Positions 52,464 through 61,075 of a stretch of 64,000 bases of DNA are shown piece by piece. Each line of letters opens with the position of its first letter. Within the stretch, counting starts at the first letter, position 1. The stretch covers positions 124,001-188,000 of the forward strand of contig NZ_BQUV01000009.1 in assembly GCF_022835695.1 (NCBI RefSeq), read 5' to 3'. A program made the position numbers and the translations under genes. This DNA comes from Bradyrhizobium sp. Ce-3. GTDB taxonomy: Bacteria; Pseudomonadota; Alphaproteobacteria; Rhizobiales; Xanthobacteraceae. The notes under the pieces are model-generated. The model was not told the DNA's origin and did no database searches. It saw only the letters and a program-made list of their open reading frames with translations.

Positions 52464-54307
52464 GTCACGGCCTTGCGGAGAGGGGTCACCTTGAGATGAT
52501 CCTGGTGGTCGCCGATCGAATTGGCGATGAAGCGCGCGGTGATCGGCGTGCCGTCATAGTGCAGGATCGGCACCAGCCTGACGGGGTCGATGCCGTTCTC
52601 GTTGACGATCAATTGGCGAAGCTGCGCGTCGCGGTTCTGCTCGACCACGTAGACGAAGTCGTGGTCGGCGATGAAGCTCGCGACGCTGGAGTGGAACGGG
52701 AAGGCGCGGATCCGCATGCGGTCGAGCTGATGGCCGCGCGCCTCCAGGATCCCGATCGCCTCGTCCATCGCGGGCGAGGTCGAGCCGAAATACAGCACGC
52801 CGTATTTGGTCGGCTTCGCCGCATTGGCCTGCAGCGGCCGCGGCACCATGTCCTGCGCGGTCTCGAACTTGCGCACCAGGCGCTGCATGTTGTCGGCGTA
52901 GACCGCGCCTTCCTCGGAATAGCGCGCGTAGCGGTCGCGCGAGGTGCCGCGGGTGAAGTAGGAGCCCTTGGTCGGATGCGTGCCGGGATAGGTGCGATAG
53001 GGGATGCCGTCGCCATCGACGTCGAGATAGCGGCCGAAGTCGCGGCCTTCCTCGAGCATCTCCGCCGTCATCACCTTGCCGCGGTCGTACTGCTTGGCGT
53101 CGTCCCATTTCAGCGGGCGGCACAGCCGGTGGTTCATGCCGATGTCGAGATCGAGCATCAGGAAGATCGTGGTCTGCAGCCGCTCGGCGAGATCGAACGC
53201 GGCAGCGGCGAACTCGAACGCCTCGGCCGGATCTTCCGGGAACAGCAGCACGTGCTTGGTGTCGCCATGCGAGGCATAGGCGCAGGCGATCACGTCGCAT
53301 TGCTGGGTGCGGGTCGGCATGCCCGTCGAGGGGCCGGCGCGCTGGATGTTCATGATCACGGCCGGGATCTCGGCGAAGTAGGACAGGCCGATGAACTCGG
53401 TCATCAGCGAGATGCCCGGGCCCGAGGTCGCGGTGAAGGCCCGCGCGCCGTTCCAGGAGGCGCCGATCACGATGCCGATCGAGGCGAGCTCGTCCTCGCC
53501 CTGTACGATCGCGTACTTCGCCTTGCCGGTCTCGCCATCGTGGCGGTACTTCTTGCAGTGGCTGGTGAAGGCTTCCGCCACCGACGATGACGGCGTGATC
53601 GGATACCAGGCGCACACCGTGGCGCCGCCATAGACGGCGCCGAGCGCCGCGGCGCTGTTGCCCTCGATGAAGATGCGGTCGCCGACCTTGTCGGACTTCT
53701 TCACCCGCAGCCCGAGCGGGCATTTCAGGTTCTGCAACGCCCAGTCGCGGCCGAGATGCAGCGCGTGGACGTTGGAGGACAGCAGCTTCTCCTTGCCCTT
53801 GTACTGCTCGCCGATCAGCTGCTCGACCAGCTTGGGATCGAGGTCGAGCAGCGCGCAGAGCGCGCCGAGATAGATGATGTTCTTGAACAGCTGGCGCTGC
53901 CTGGGATCGGTGTAGGTCGAATTGGTGATCGCGGTCAGCGGCACGCCGATCACCGTGATGTCCTCGCGGAATTTCGACGTCGGCATCGGCTTGGTCGAAT
54001 CGTAGAACAGGTAGCCGCCGGGCTCGATTGAGGCGACGTCCTTGTCCCAGGTCTGCGGGTTCATCGCCACCATCATGTCGACGCCGCCGCGGGCGCCGAG
54101 ATGGCCGTCCTCGGTGACGCGCACCTCGTACCAGGTCGGCAGGCCCTGGATGTTGGACGGGAAGATGTTGCGTGGACTAACCGGCACGCCGTGGCGCAGG
54201 ATCGAACGCGCGAACAGTTCGTTGGCGGAGGCCGAGCCCGAACCGTTGACGTTGGCGAAGCGGACGACGAAGTCGTTTACGCTGCTGATCGGGCTTTGGA
54301 CTGACAT
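52460..54307 (-). CDS. korA: 2-oxoacid:ferredoxin oxidoreductase subunit alpha (KorA, with fused gamma domain)
   Basis: A 615-aa subunit with an N-terminal gamma-type domain (about residues 10-190: FVVRFANVNGSGSASANELF, GGVDMMVAMNPQTWDKD) fused to the alpha part. The alpha part has the conserved YPITPSSSVAEAF motif and RAFTATSGPGISLMTEFIGL, plus the C-terminal domain II (GSTSPAMDEAIGILEARGHQ). The fusion of gamma and alpha is typical of KorA as in mycobacteria and Hydrogenobacter. I chose ATG 54307 over an upstream open frame. It overlaps the upstream oxidoreductase gene by 31 bp and korB by 4 bp, so the three form a coupled unit. Confidence 0.93.
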   Translation of the reverse strand: MSVQSPISSVNDFVVRFANVNGSGSASANELFARSILRHGVPVSPRNIFPSNIQGLPTWYEVRVTEDGHLGARGGVDMMVAMNPQTWDKDVASIEPGGYLFYDSTKPMPTSKFREDITVIGVPLTAITNSTYTDPRQRQLFKNIIYLGALCALLDLDPKLVEQLIGEQYKGKEKLLSSNVHALHLGRDWALQNLKCPLGLRVKKSDKVGDRIFIEGNSAAALGAVYGGATVCAWYPITPSSSVAEAFTSHCKKYRHDGETGKAKYAIVQGEDELASIGIVIGASWNGARAFTATSGPGISLMTEFIGLSYFAEIPAVIMNIQRAGPSTGMPTRTQQCDVIACAYASHGDTKHVLLFPEDPAEAFEFAAAAFDLAERLQTTIFLMLDLDIGMNHRLCRPLKWDDAKQYDRGKVMTAEMLEEGRDFGRYLDVDGDGIPYRTYPGTHPTKGSYFTRGTSRDRYARYSEEGAVYADNMQRLVRKFETAQDMVPRPLQANAAKPTKYGVLYFGSTSPAMDEAIGILEARGHQLDRMRIRAFPFHSSVASFIADHDFVYVVEQNRDAQLRQLIVNENGIDPVRLVPILHYDGTPITARFIANSIGDHQDHLKVTPLRKAVT

Positions 54308-56076
54308 GTTGATCCCGCTTGAACCATATCGATGAGGTACTTCTGCATGTCCCAGGCGCCGGTCGGGCAGCGCTCGGCACACAGTCCGCAATGGAGGCAG
54401 ACGTCTTCGTCTTTCACCATGACGCGGCCGGTCTTCAGGTCGCCGGAGACGTAGAGCGCCTGGTCGTGATGCGGCGAGGGCGCCTTCAGGCGCTGCCGCA
54501 AATCATCCTCCTCGCCGTTCTCGGTGAAGCTGATGCAGTCCATCGGACAGATGTCGACGCAGGCGTCGCATTCGATGCAGAGCGGCGCGGCAAACACCGT
54601 CTGCACGTCGCAATTCAGGCAGCGCTGCGCCTCGCCGAGTGCGAGCTTGAGGTCGTAGCCGAGCTCGACCTCGGCGCGGATGTCCTTCAGCGCGACCACC
54701 TTGTCGCGATGCGGCACCTTGAAGCGCTTGTCGGCGGAGATGTCGTTGTCGTAGCTCCACTCATGGATGCCCATCTTCTGCGAGGAGACGTGCACCTCGG
54801 GCAGCGGGCGCTCGTTGATGTCCTCGCCGGACAGCATTTTGTGAATGGAAAGCGCCGCATCGTGGCCGTGCGCCACCGCCCAGATGATATTCTTCGGCCC
54901 GAACGCCGCGTCGCCGCCGAAGAACACCTTCGGATTGGTCGAGACGAACGTCTTGGGGTCGACCTTCGGCATGTGCCACTTGTCGAATTCGATGCCGCAA
55001 TCGGCTTCGATCCAGGGGAACGCATTCTCCTGGCCGACCGCAACGAGCACATCGTCGCAGGGGATGGTCTCGTCCGGCTCGCCCGAGGGCACCAGGTTGC
55101 GCCGGCCCTTGTCGTCGTATTCGGCCCTGACCTTCTGGAAGGTGACGCCGATCAGCTTGCCGGCGACATGCTTGAATGACACCGGCACCATGTAGTTGAG
55201 GATCGGAATGTCCTCGTGGATGGCGTCTTCCTTTTCCCACGGCGAGGCCTTCATTTCCTCGAAGCCGGAGCGGACGACCACCTTGACCATCTCGCCGCCG
55301 AGCCGGCGCGCGGTGCGGCAGCAATCCATCGCGGTGTTGCCGCCGCCGAGCACGATGACGCGGCGGCCGATCTTGTCGACATGGCCGAACGACACGTTGG
55401 CCAGCCACTCGATGCCGATATGGATGTTGGCGGCGGCCTCCTTGCGGCCGGGAATGTCGAGCTCGCGGCCGCGCGGCGCGCCGCTTCCGACGAAGATCGC
55501 GTCATAGTTCTCGGCGAGCAGCTGCTTCAGACTGTCGACGCGCTGGCCGCCCTTGAACTCGACGCCGAGGCCCAGGATGTACCCGGTCTCCTCGTCGATC
55601 ACGCTGTCGGGCAGGCGGAATTTCGGAATCTGGCTGCGCATCATGCCGCCGGCCTTGGGATCGCCGTCGAACACGGTGCAGTGATAGCCGAGCGGAGCGA
55701 GATCGCGCGCCACGGCGAGCGAGGCGGGGCCGCCGCCGACCAGCGCGATGCGCTTGCCGTTCTTCGGTCCGGGCTTCGGCAGCCGATGCTTGATGTCGTC
55801 CTTGAAGTCGGCGGCGACGCGCTTCAGGCGGCAGATTGCAACGGGGGTCTCCTCGACGCGCCCGCGCCGGCACGCCGGCTCGCATGGACGGTCACAGGTG
55901 CGCCCGAGAATCCCGGGGAACACGTTGGACTGCCAATTGATCATGTAGGCGTCGCTGTAACGCCCCTCAGCAATCAACCGGATGTACTCGGGAACAGGGG
56001 TGTGTGCGGGGCAGGCCCATTGGCAATCGACTACTTTATGAAAGTAATCCGGCGCCGAGATATCAGTCGGTTTCAT
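54277..56076 (-). CDS. NAD(P)-linked FAD oxidoreductase with ferredoxin domain (GltD-like)
   Basis: A 599-aa protein. The N-terminal iron-sulfur domain has Cys clusters VVDCQWACPAHTPVPEYI and GRTCDRPCEPACRRG, as in glutamate synthase small-subunit-like proteins. A FAD-binding motif (LVGGGPASLAVARDL, about residue 112) and a NADPH-binding motif (VLGGGNTAMDCCRTA) follow. The C-terminal ferredoxin domain has two [4Fe-4S] motifs (CIECDACVDICPMDC and CLHCGLCAERCPTG). It probably transfers electrons between NAD(P)H and the ferredoxin needed by the adjacent KorAB. It is first in the operon and overlaps korA by 31 bp. AGGTAGGA precedes ATG 56076. Confidence 0.9.
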   Translation of the reverse strand: MKPTDISAPDYFHKVVDCQWACPAHTPVPEYIRLIAEGRYSDAYMINWQSNVFPGILGRTCDRPCEPACRRGRVEETPVAICRLKRVAADFKDDIKHRLPKPGPKNGKRIALVGGGPASLAVARDLAPLGYHCTVFDGDPKAGGMMRSQIPKFRLPDSVIDEETGYILGLGVEFKGGQRVDSLKQLLAENYDAIFVGSGAPRGRELDIPGRKEAAANIHIGIEWLANVSFGHVDKIGRRVIVLGGGNTAMDCCRTARRLGGEMVKVVVRSGFEEMKASPWEKEDAIHEDIPILNYMVPVSFKHVAGKLIGVTFQKVRAEYDDKGRRNLVPSGEPDETIPCDDVLVAVGQENAFPWIEADCGIEFDKWHMPKVDPKTFVSTNPKVFFGGDAAFGPKNIIWAVAHGHDAALSIHKMLSGEDINERPLPEVHVSSQKMGIHEWSYDNDISADKRFKVPHRDKVVALKDIRAEVELGYDLKLALGEAQRCLNCDVQTVFAAPLCIECDACVDICPMDCISFTENGEEDDLRQRLKAPSPHHDQALYVSGDLKTGRVMVKDEDVCLHCGLCAERCPTGAWDMQKYLIDMVQAGSTCQSKARSAA

Positions 56077-56317
56077 TCCTACCTTTGACCCGCGCGAAAA
56101 TGCCTGACCGCGCGGCCTTATCGTTGACGACGAACGCTCACGTGGCGTTGTTCTGGTTTTTGAATTGGATCATAGGCTTATCTTATTAGAGCCGTTCCAG
56201 AGAAGGCAAAGGCTAAATTGTCCGATCATCAGCTTTCGCGCGGCTGATGCGCGTGTAGCGTTAATCTCGATTGCGTTATGTGGCGGTGCAGCATGAGCGC
56301 GCCGCCACATCACGCTG

Positions 56318-56989
56318 TCACGCGCACGGAAGATCGCTCTTCGCGATATCCCACAACAGCCTGTAGACGCCGCTGGTGACCACGAGCGGCTTCAAGGCAG
56401 CGTTGCCGGTAATGCTTGCTGCGGCAGCAGGGACCACGCCGACATCGGTGGCGTCGATCAGGACGAACCAGTCGCCGGCGCCGGGATCGGCCTTGTCGGC
56501 GTCCGGCGTCAGCGGCTTCGACAACACGGGATCATTCTCCAGCAGGTGCATCGAGATGATGCCGTCGCGCGCGGCTGGATCGAGTTGCTCCCGCAATGCA
56601 GCGCGAAGTTTGTCGGCGCCGTCGGCCGGCGGGCGCAGGCGGATGATACCAAGTGCCGCACCTCGGCCGACGCCGCGGCTGATCGTGATGCGCGCCACGC
56701 CGCGGATCATGTTCTGGAAGCGCGCGATGTTGGCCTTCGACCACTCGGTCTGGCTGGCGAGGGCCTTGCGGTAGGCCGGGCTCTCGAGCACGTCGAAGGT
56801 CGCGGTCGAATACAGGCTTAGATATTTCGGCTTGCCGTCCTGGGCGACGTAGCGGCGGGCCTCCAGGAATCCGTCGATCGCGACGCGTTCTTCGAGATGC
56901 TCGCGGTCGTACCAGCGATTGAATTCAGCTTCGTGTAAGCTGTCGATATCCATCGAGGTCAGCAGCATGCCTTGTCCGGCGATTGGCAT
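56318..56989 (-). CDS. DUF4286-like protein (dimeric alpha/beta-barrel type)
   Basis: A 223-aa protein with AGQGMLLTSMDIDSLHEAEFNRWYDREHLEERVAIDGFLEARRYV near the start and a second, weaker repeat from about residue 90 (ALGIIRLRPPADGADKLRAALRE). The EFNRWYDREHLEER stretch is typical of DUF4286/EthD-like ferredoxin-fold dimers, which bind small molecules or aid catabolic enzymes. Function is not established. I chose ATG 56989, which has AAGGAG 7 bp upstream. It stands alone, with a 241-bp gap to the kor operon upstream gene start and a divergent caspase-like gene on the other side. Confidence 0.7.
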   Translation of the reverse strand: MPIAGQGMLLTSMDIDSLHEAEFNRWYDREHLEERVAIDGFLEARRYVAQDGKPKYLSLYSTATFDVLESPAYRKALASQTEWSKANIARFQNMIRGVARITISRGVGRGAALGIIRLRPPADGADKLRAALREQLDPAARDGIISMHLLENDPVLSKPLTPDADKADPGAGDWFVLIDATDVGVVPAAAASITGNAALKPLVVTSGVYRLLWDIAKSDLPCA

Positions 56990-57184
56990 CGAGCGCTCCT
57001 TTTTTGCCTGTTTTATCTGCACAATATCGCTGACCTGCGCACGCCGGGGAAGCCGGTTCCCGTTTGCCCGAGACCGTGCAGACGGAGGATTGCCACAATT
57101 GCTGCCGTGCTGTTCAGCGCCGGTTCACAGAGGTAGCATTTCCATTCGTTTCGCCAACGCTTGAGAACAAAAGGAACGACCGCC

Positions 57185-59479
57185 ATGGCGCGCATTCTGT
57201 GGGCATTGATCGTCGGGATGCTGTCGCTCGCGTCGCTTCCCGTCCACGCAGAGGATCAGGAGAAGCGCCTCGCGCTCGTCATCGGCAACGGCGCCTATCA
57301 GGCCGGTGCGTTGCAGACCGCGGCCAACGATGCCGGGTTGATCGCACAGACCTTGCAGGCCGCCGGCTTCGACGTGATCGGCGCGCGTGATCTCGACGGC
57401 GAGACGCTGCGCAAATCGTTCCGCGACTTCATCCAGAAGGTGCAGGACGCCGGGCCCAATGCGGTGGCCTTCGTCTACCTCGCCGGTTACGGCGTGCAGC
57501 TCACCGGCGAGAACTACTTCGTGCCGGTCGACGCCAAGATCGCCCGCGACACCGACGTGCCGGTCGAGGCGATCCGTATCTCAGATTACAGCCATCAGCT
57601 CTCGGCGCTGCCGATCAAGGCCGGCGTGATCGTGCTCGATGCGGCGCGCAGCAATCCGTTCGCCAAGGACGGCCAGCCGCTGGCCGGCGGTCTTGCGCTG
57701 GTCGATCCGGACCCAAAAATGCTGATCGCCTTCAACTCGGCGCCCGGCACCGTTGCCGCCGACGGTGCGCCGCCCTACGGGCCCTATGCGCAGGCGCTGG
57801 CAGAAATGATCCGCGCCGGCGGCCTCACCTTGCCCGAGGTGTTCGACCGCGTTCGCCTGCGCGTCAACGAGATGACCAAGGGCGCCGAGATCCCGTGGAA
57901 TGCGCAGAAGGTCGATACGCCCTTCATGTTCTTCGAGCGCAAGCCGGATGCGCCGCCGCAGCAGGTCGATGCCGGACTGCGCACCAAGCCGATCCGCGAC
58001 TTCCCGGCGCAGGACGCCTATGCCGCGGCGCTGGAGCGCGACACGCTGCAAGGCTATGAGGATTATCTGCAGGCCTATCCGACCGATCCGCTGGCCAAGC
58101 GGGTGCGCGCGATCGTGGCGGCGCGGCGTGAGGCCATCACCTGGCGGCGCACCTACAACGCCGACACGCCCGATGCGTACTGGTCGTATCTGCGGCGCTA
58201 TCCGCGCGGGCCGCATGCTTACGACGCAAGGCGCCGGCTCGCCTATTTGTCGGCCGCACTGGAGCCGCCGGCGCAGTTCACGGCGCTCGACTACGACGTG
58301 CCGCCGCCGCCGCCCGACGAGATCGTCTATGTCGACCGCCCGGTGCTTTACTACAGCGATCCGGTATTCGCCTTCGCGCCGCCCCCGCCGCCGCCGGTGT
58401 TCTTCCTGCCGCCGCCGCCGCCGGACTTCGTCGTGCTGCCGCCACCGCCGCCGCCGATCGGCCTGTTCGTGCTGCCGACGCCGTTCTTCGTGGCGATGCC
58501 GGCCTATGTCGCCGCGCCGGCCTATGTCGTGCCGCCGCAGAACAACATCGTGTTCAACAACATCCACAACACGACGGTGATCAACACGGTGATCAACAAT
58601 CCGAACCCGACGCCGGCGCAGCTCCATGCCGCTGGTGTGACGGCGGCAATGGGCGGCGCACCGGTGACGGCGGCACCGCAACTGCCGGCCGCGGCGATGC
58701 AGCGCGCCAATCTGGCGCGGCCGGGCGGTCCGCAAGGCGTGACGCCCGCACAGGGCGCGGCGATGGGCGCACCCGGTGCTGCGCCGAACGCCGCCACCGC
58801 GCCGAATGCGATCGGCGCGCCGGGTGCGCACACCTTGCCGGGTGCGAAGAATGGACCGCCGCTGCCGCAATCGGCGACCGCGCCGGCCAATGCGACGCCG
58901 CAGCATGGCGCCGTGCAGCCGGGCGCTACACAACCTGGCACCGCGCAACCCGGCACCACGCAGCCTGGCGCAAAGCCGAATGCGGTCACGCCCGGCAAGC
59001 CGGCGACCGCCATGGCGCCTGCCACGACGCAACCGGCTGCTCCGGGCAAGCCCGGCCCTGCTCCCGCGACCAACGCGCCGGCCTCGCCGGCGACCGCCGG
59101 CAGGCCGGGGCGGCAACAGCTCAACCATGCCGCGACCGCGCCGACTGCAAACGTGAAGCCCGCGACGGCGCCGCCGCCGGCGAACCGCGCGACATCGGCA
59201 CGGCCGACACCGGCTGCGCGCACGGCACCCGCGCATGCCACAGTATCGCCGCCACCGGTCTCGCGTCCGGCACCGCCGCGTGTCGCAGCGCCGCCACGCG
59301 CCGCGCCTCCGCCGCCGCGTGCCGCAGCCGTTGCGCCCCGTCCGGCACCCGCTCCGGCGCCACGCGCTGCGCCGCCGCCACCGAGGCCGGCGATGCAGGC
59401 GCAACGTGCAGCACCGCCGCCAAGGCCCGCGGCACCCCGCGCCGCGCCGGCATGCCCTCCCGGCAAATGCAAACACTGA
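57185..59479 (+). CDS. Caspase-fold (peptidase C14-like) protein lacking catalytic His and Cys, with Pro/Ala-rich tail
   Basis: A 764-aa exported protein: signal peptide (about residues 1-23, ending VHA), then a caspase p20-like domain (RLALVIGNGAYQAGALQTAANDA). Where active caspases have a His in YxGHG, this has YLAGYG (Tyr102). Where they have a Cys in LDACR, this has LDAARSNPF (Ala154). The fold elements are otherwise intact. From about residue 350 the protein is dominated by proline runs (PPPPPDEIVYVDRP, FAPPPPPPVFFLPPPPP), an Asn/Ile/Val stretch (NNIVFNNIHNTTVINTVINN), and a long Pro/Ala/Gly/Thr low-complexity tail ending CPPGKCKH. It is probably a periplasmic or surface scaffold. The ATG overlaps nothing; DUF1800 follows after 35 bp. 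Confidence 0.85.
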   Translation: MARILWALIVGMLSLASLPVHAEDQEKRLALVIGNGAYQAGALQTAANDAGLIAQTLQAAGFDVIGARDLDGETLRKSFRDFIQKVQDAGPNAVAFVYLAGYGVQLTGENYFVPVDAKIARDTDVPVEAIRISDYSHQLSALPIKAGVIVLDAARSNPFAKDGQPLAGGLALVDPDPKMLIAFNSAPGTVAADGAPPYGPYAQALAEMIRAGGLTLPEVFDRVRLRVNEMTKGAEIPWNAQKVDTPFMFFERKPDAPPQQVDAGLRTKPIRDFPAQDAYAAALERDTLQGYEDYLQAYPTDPLAKRVRAIVAARREAITWRRTYNADTPDAYWSYLRRYPRGPHAYDARRRLAYLSAALEPPAQFTALDYDVPPPPPDEIVYVDRPVLYYSDPVFAFAPPPPPPVFFLPPPPPDFVVLPPPPPPIGLFVLPTPFFVAMPAYVAAPAYVVPPQNNIVFNNIHNTTVINTVINNPNPTPAQLHAAGVTAAMGGAPVTAAPQLPAAAMQRANLARPGGPQGVTPAQGAAMGAPGAAPNAATAPNAIGAPGAHTLPGAKNGPPLPQSATAPANATPQHGAVQPGATQPGTAQPGTTQPGAKPNAVTPGKPATAMAPATTQPAAPGKPGPAPATNAPASPATAGRPGRQQLNHAATAPTANVKPATAPPPANRATSARPTPAARTAPAHATVSPPPVSRPAPPRVAAPPRAAPPPPRAAAVAPRPAPAPAPRAAPPPPRPAMQAQRAAPPPRPAAPRAAPACPPGKCKH

Positions 59480-59514
59480 GGGCCTGACACCATGAGCCGG
59501 GCAGGTCAGCCTTC

Positions 59515-61059
59515 ATGAGCATCACGGCCACACTCGGATTACGGACTTCAGCGAAACTGGTGATCGGAGCGATCGCGGGGCTGGTGGTTTTCCACCAGCC
59601 GGCGCGGGCGGCCGAGCTCACGGCGCAGGATATCGCGCTGCTCGATCGCCTGAGCTGGGGCGTCAGCGCCTCGAGCGCGGCGCATCTGCGCGAGATCGGC
59701 ACCGAACGCTGGCTGCAAGAGCAGCTGCATCCGGCCAACTCCGTCTTGCCGGCCGCCGTGCAGAAGCAGATCGAGGCGATGCCGGATGTGCATCGCTTCC
59801 CGTTCGATATCGCGGTGACCTTCGACCTGCAGGCGAAGTCGGCCAACCAGGTCGCCGACCCCGAGCAGCGCCGGGCGGCGCAGACGGTGTTTCAGCAGGG
59901 GATGAACGATCGCGTCAAGCAGGCCGCGGCGCGCACCATCCTGCGCGCGCTGTATGCGCCGGATCAACTCCGCGAGCGGATGACCTGGTTCTGGTACAAC
60001 CACTTCAATGCGTTTCAGTACAAGGCCATGATCCGCGTGCTGATCGGCGACTACGAGGATCACGCGATCCGCGCCTATGCGCTCGGCAAGTTCCGCACCC
60101 TGCTGTCGGCGACGCTGCATCATCCGGTCATGCTGCGCTATCTCGACAATGCCGACAATGCGGCCGGCCACCTCAACGAGAACTACGCCCGCGAGATCAT
60201 GGAGCTGCACACGATGGGCGTCGGATCCGGCTATACCCAAGCCGACGTCGAGGCGCTGGCGCGGATCCTTACCGGCGTCGGCGTCGATTTCGCGTCGGAA
60301 GACCCCAAGGTGAAGCCGGAGCTGCAGTCCCAGCTCGTTCGTGAAGGCGGCTTCGAGTTCAATCCGGCGCGCCATGACTATGGCGACAAGACCTTCCTCG
60401 GCCATCAGATCAAGGGCAGGGGTCTCGCGGAGGTCGACGAAGCCCTCGACATCCTCTGTCATCACCCGGCAACCGCGACGCACATCGCAAGGCAGCTCGC
60501 CACCTACTTCGTATCCGACAACCCGCCGGACGCGCTGGTTCAGCGCATGGCGCAGACCTTCCAGCAGAGCGACGGGGATATCGCGGCCGTGATGTCGACG
60601 CTGGTGCATGCGCCGGAATTCACCGCGACGCTGAAGGATGGCGCCAAGTTCAAGGATCCCGTGCTCTACGTGATCTCGGCCGTGCGGCTCGCTTACGACA
60701 CCAAGGTCATCCTCAACACGATGCCGATCCAGGGCTGGCTCAACCGCCTGTCGGAAGGACTGTTCAACCACGAGACGCCTGACGGCTACTCGATGCTGTC
60801 GACGGCCTGGAACGGCCCAGGGCAGATGATGTTGCGGTTCGAGATCGCGCGCGCGGTCGGCTCGGGCTCGGCCGGGCTGTTCAAGCCGAACGAACCCAAT
60901 GCCGTCGACCAGCCCGCGTTTCCGCAGGTCATGAACGGACTCTATTTCAGCAATCTCAGGCAGACGCTGAGCCCGACCACGCTCGCCGCGCTCGACCAGG
61001 CGGTCTCGCCGCAGGACTGGAACACGCTCTTCCTGTCGTCACCCGAGTTCATGCACTGA
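59515..61059 (+). CDS. DUF1800 domain protein, exported
   Basis: A 514-aa protein with a signal peptide (about residues 1-32, hydrophobic IGAIAGLVVFHQPARAAE). The mature part is the DUF1800 family: ALLDRLSWGVSASSAAHLREIGTERWL, LRERMTWFWYNHFNAF, HPVMLRYLDNADNAAGHLNENYAREIMELHTMG, YTQADVEALARILTG, and a later HPATATHIARQLATYFVSD. The family is usually paired with a DUF1501 protein, as here, and its activity is not known. It starts 35 bp after the caspase-like gene and ends 16 bp before DUF1501, so the three are likely one transcript. Confidence 0.92.
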   Translation: MSITATLGLRTSAKLVIGAIAGLVVFHQPARAAELTAQDIALLDRLSWGVSASSAAHLREIGTERWLQEQLHPANSVLPAAVQKQIEAMPDVHRFPFDIAVTFDLQAKSANQVADPEQRRAAQTVFQQGMNDRVKQAAARTILRALYAPDQLRERMTWFWYNHFNAFQYKAMIRVLIGDYEDHAIRAYALGKFRTLLSATLHHPVMLRYLDNADNAAGHLNENYAREIMELHTMGVGSGYTQADVEALARILTGVGVDFASEDPKVKPELQSQLVREGGFEFNPARHDYGDKTFLGHQIKGRGLAEVDEALDILCHHPATATHIARQLATYFVSDNPPDALVQRMAQTFQQSDGDIAAVMSTLVHAPEFTATLKDGAKFKDPVLYVISAVRLAYDTKVILNTMPIQGWLNRLSEGLFNHETPDGYSMLSTAWNGPGQMMLRFEIARAVGSGSAGLFKPNEPNAVDQPAFPQVMNGLYFSNLRQTLSPTTLAALDQAVSPQDWNTLFLSSPEFMH

Positions 61060-61075
61060 AAGGGGAGGTTCGCCA

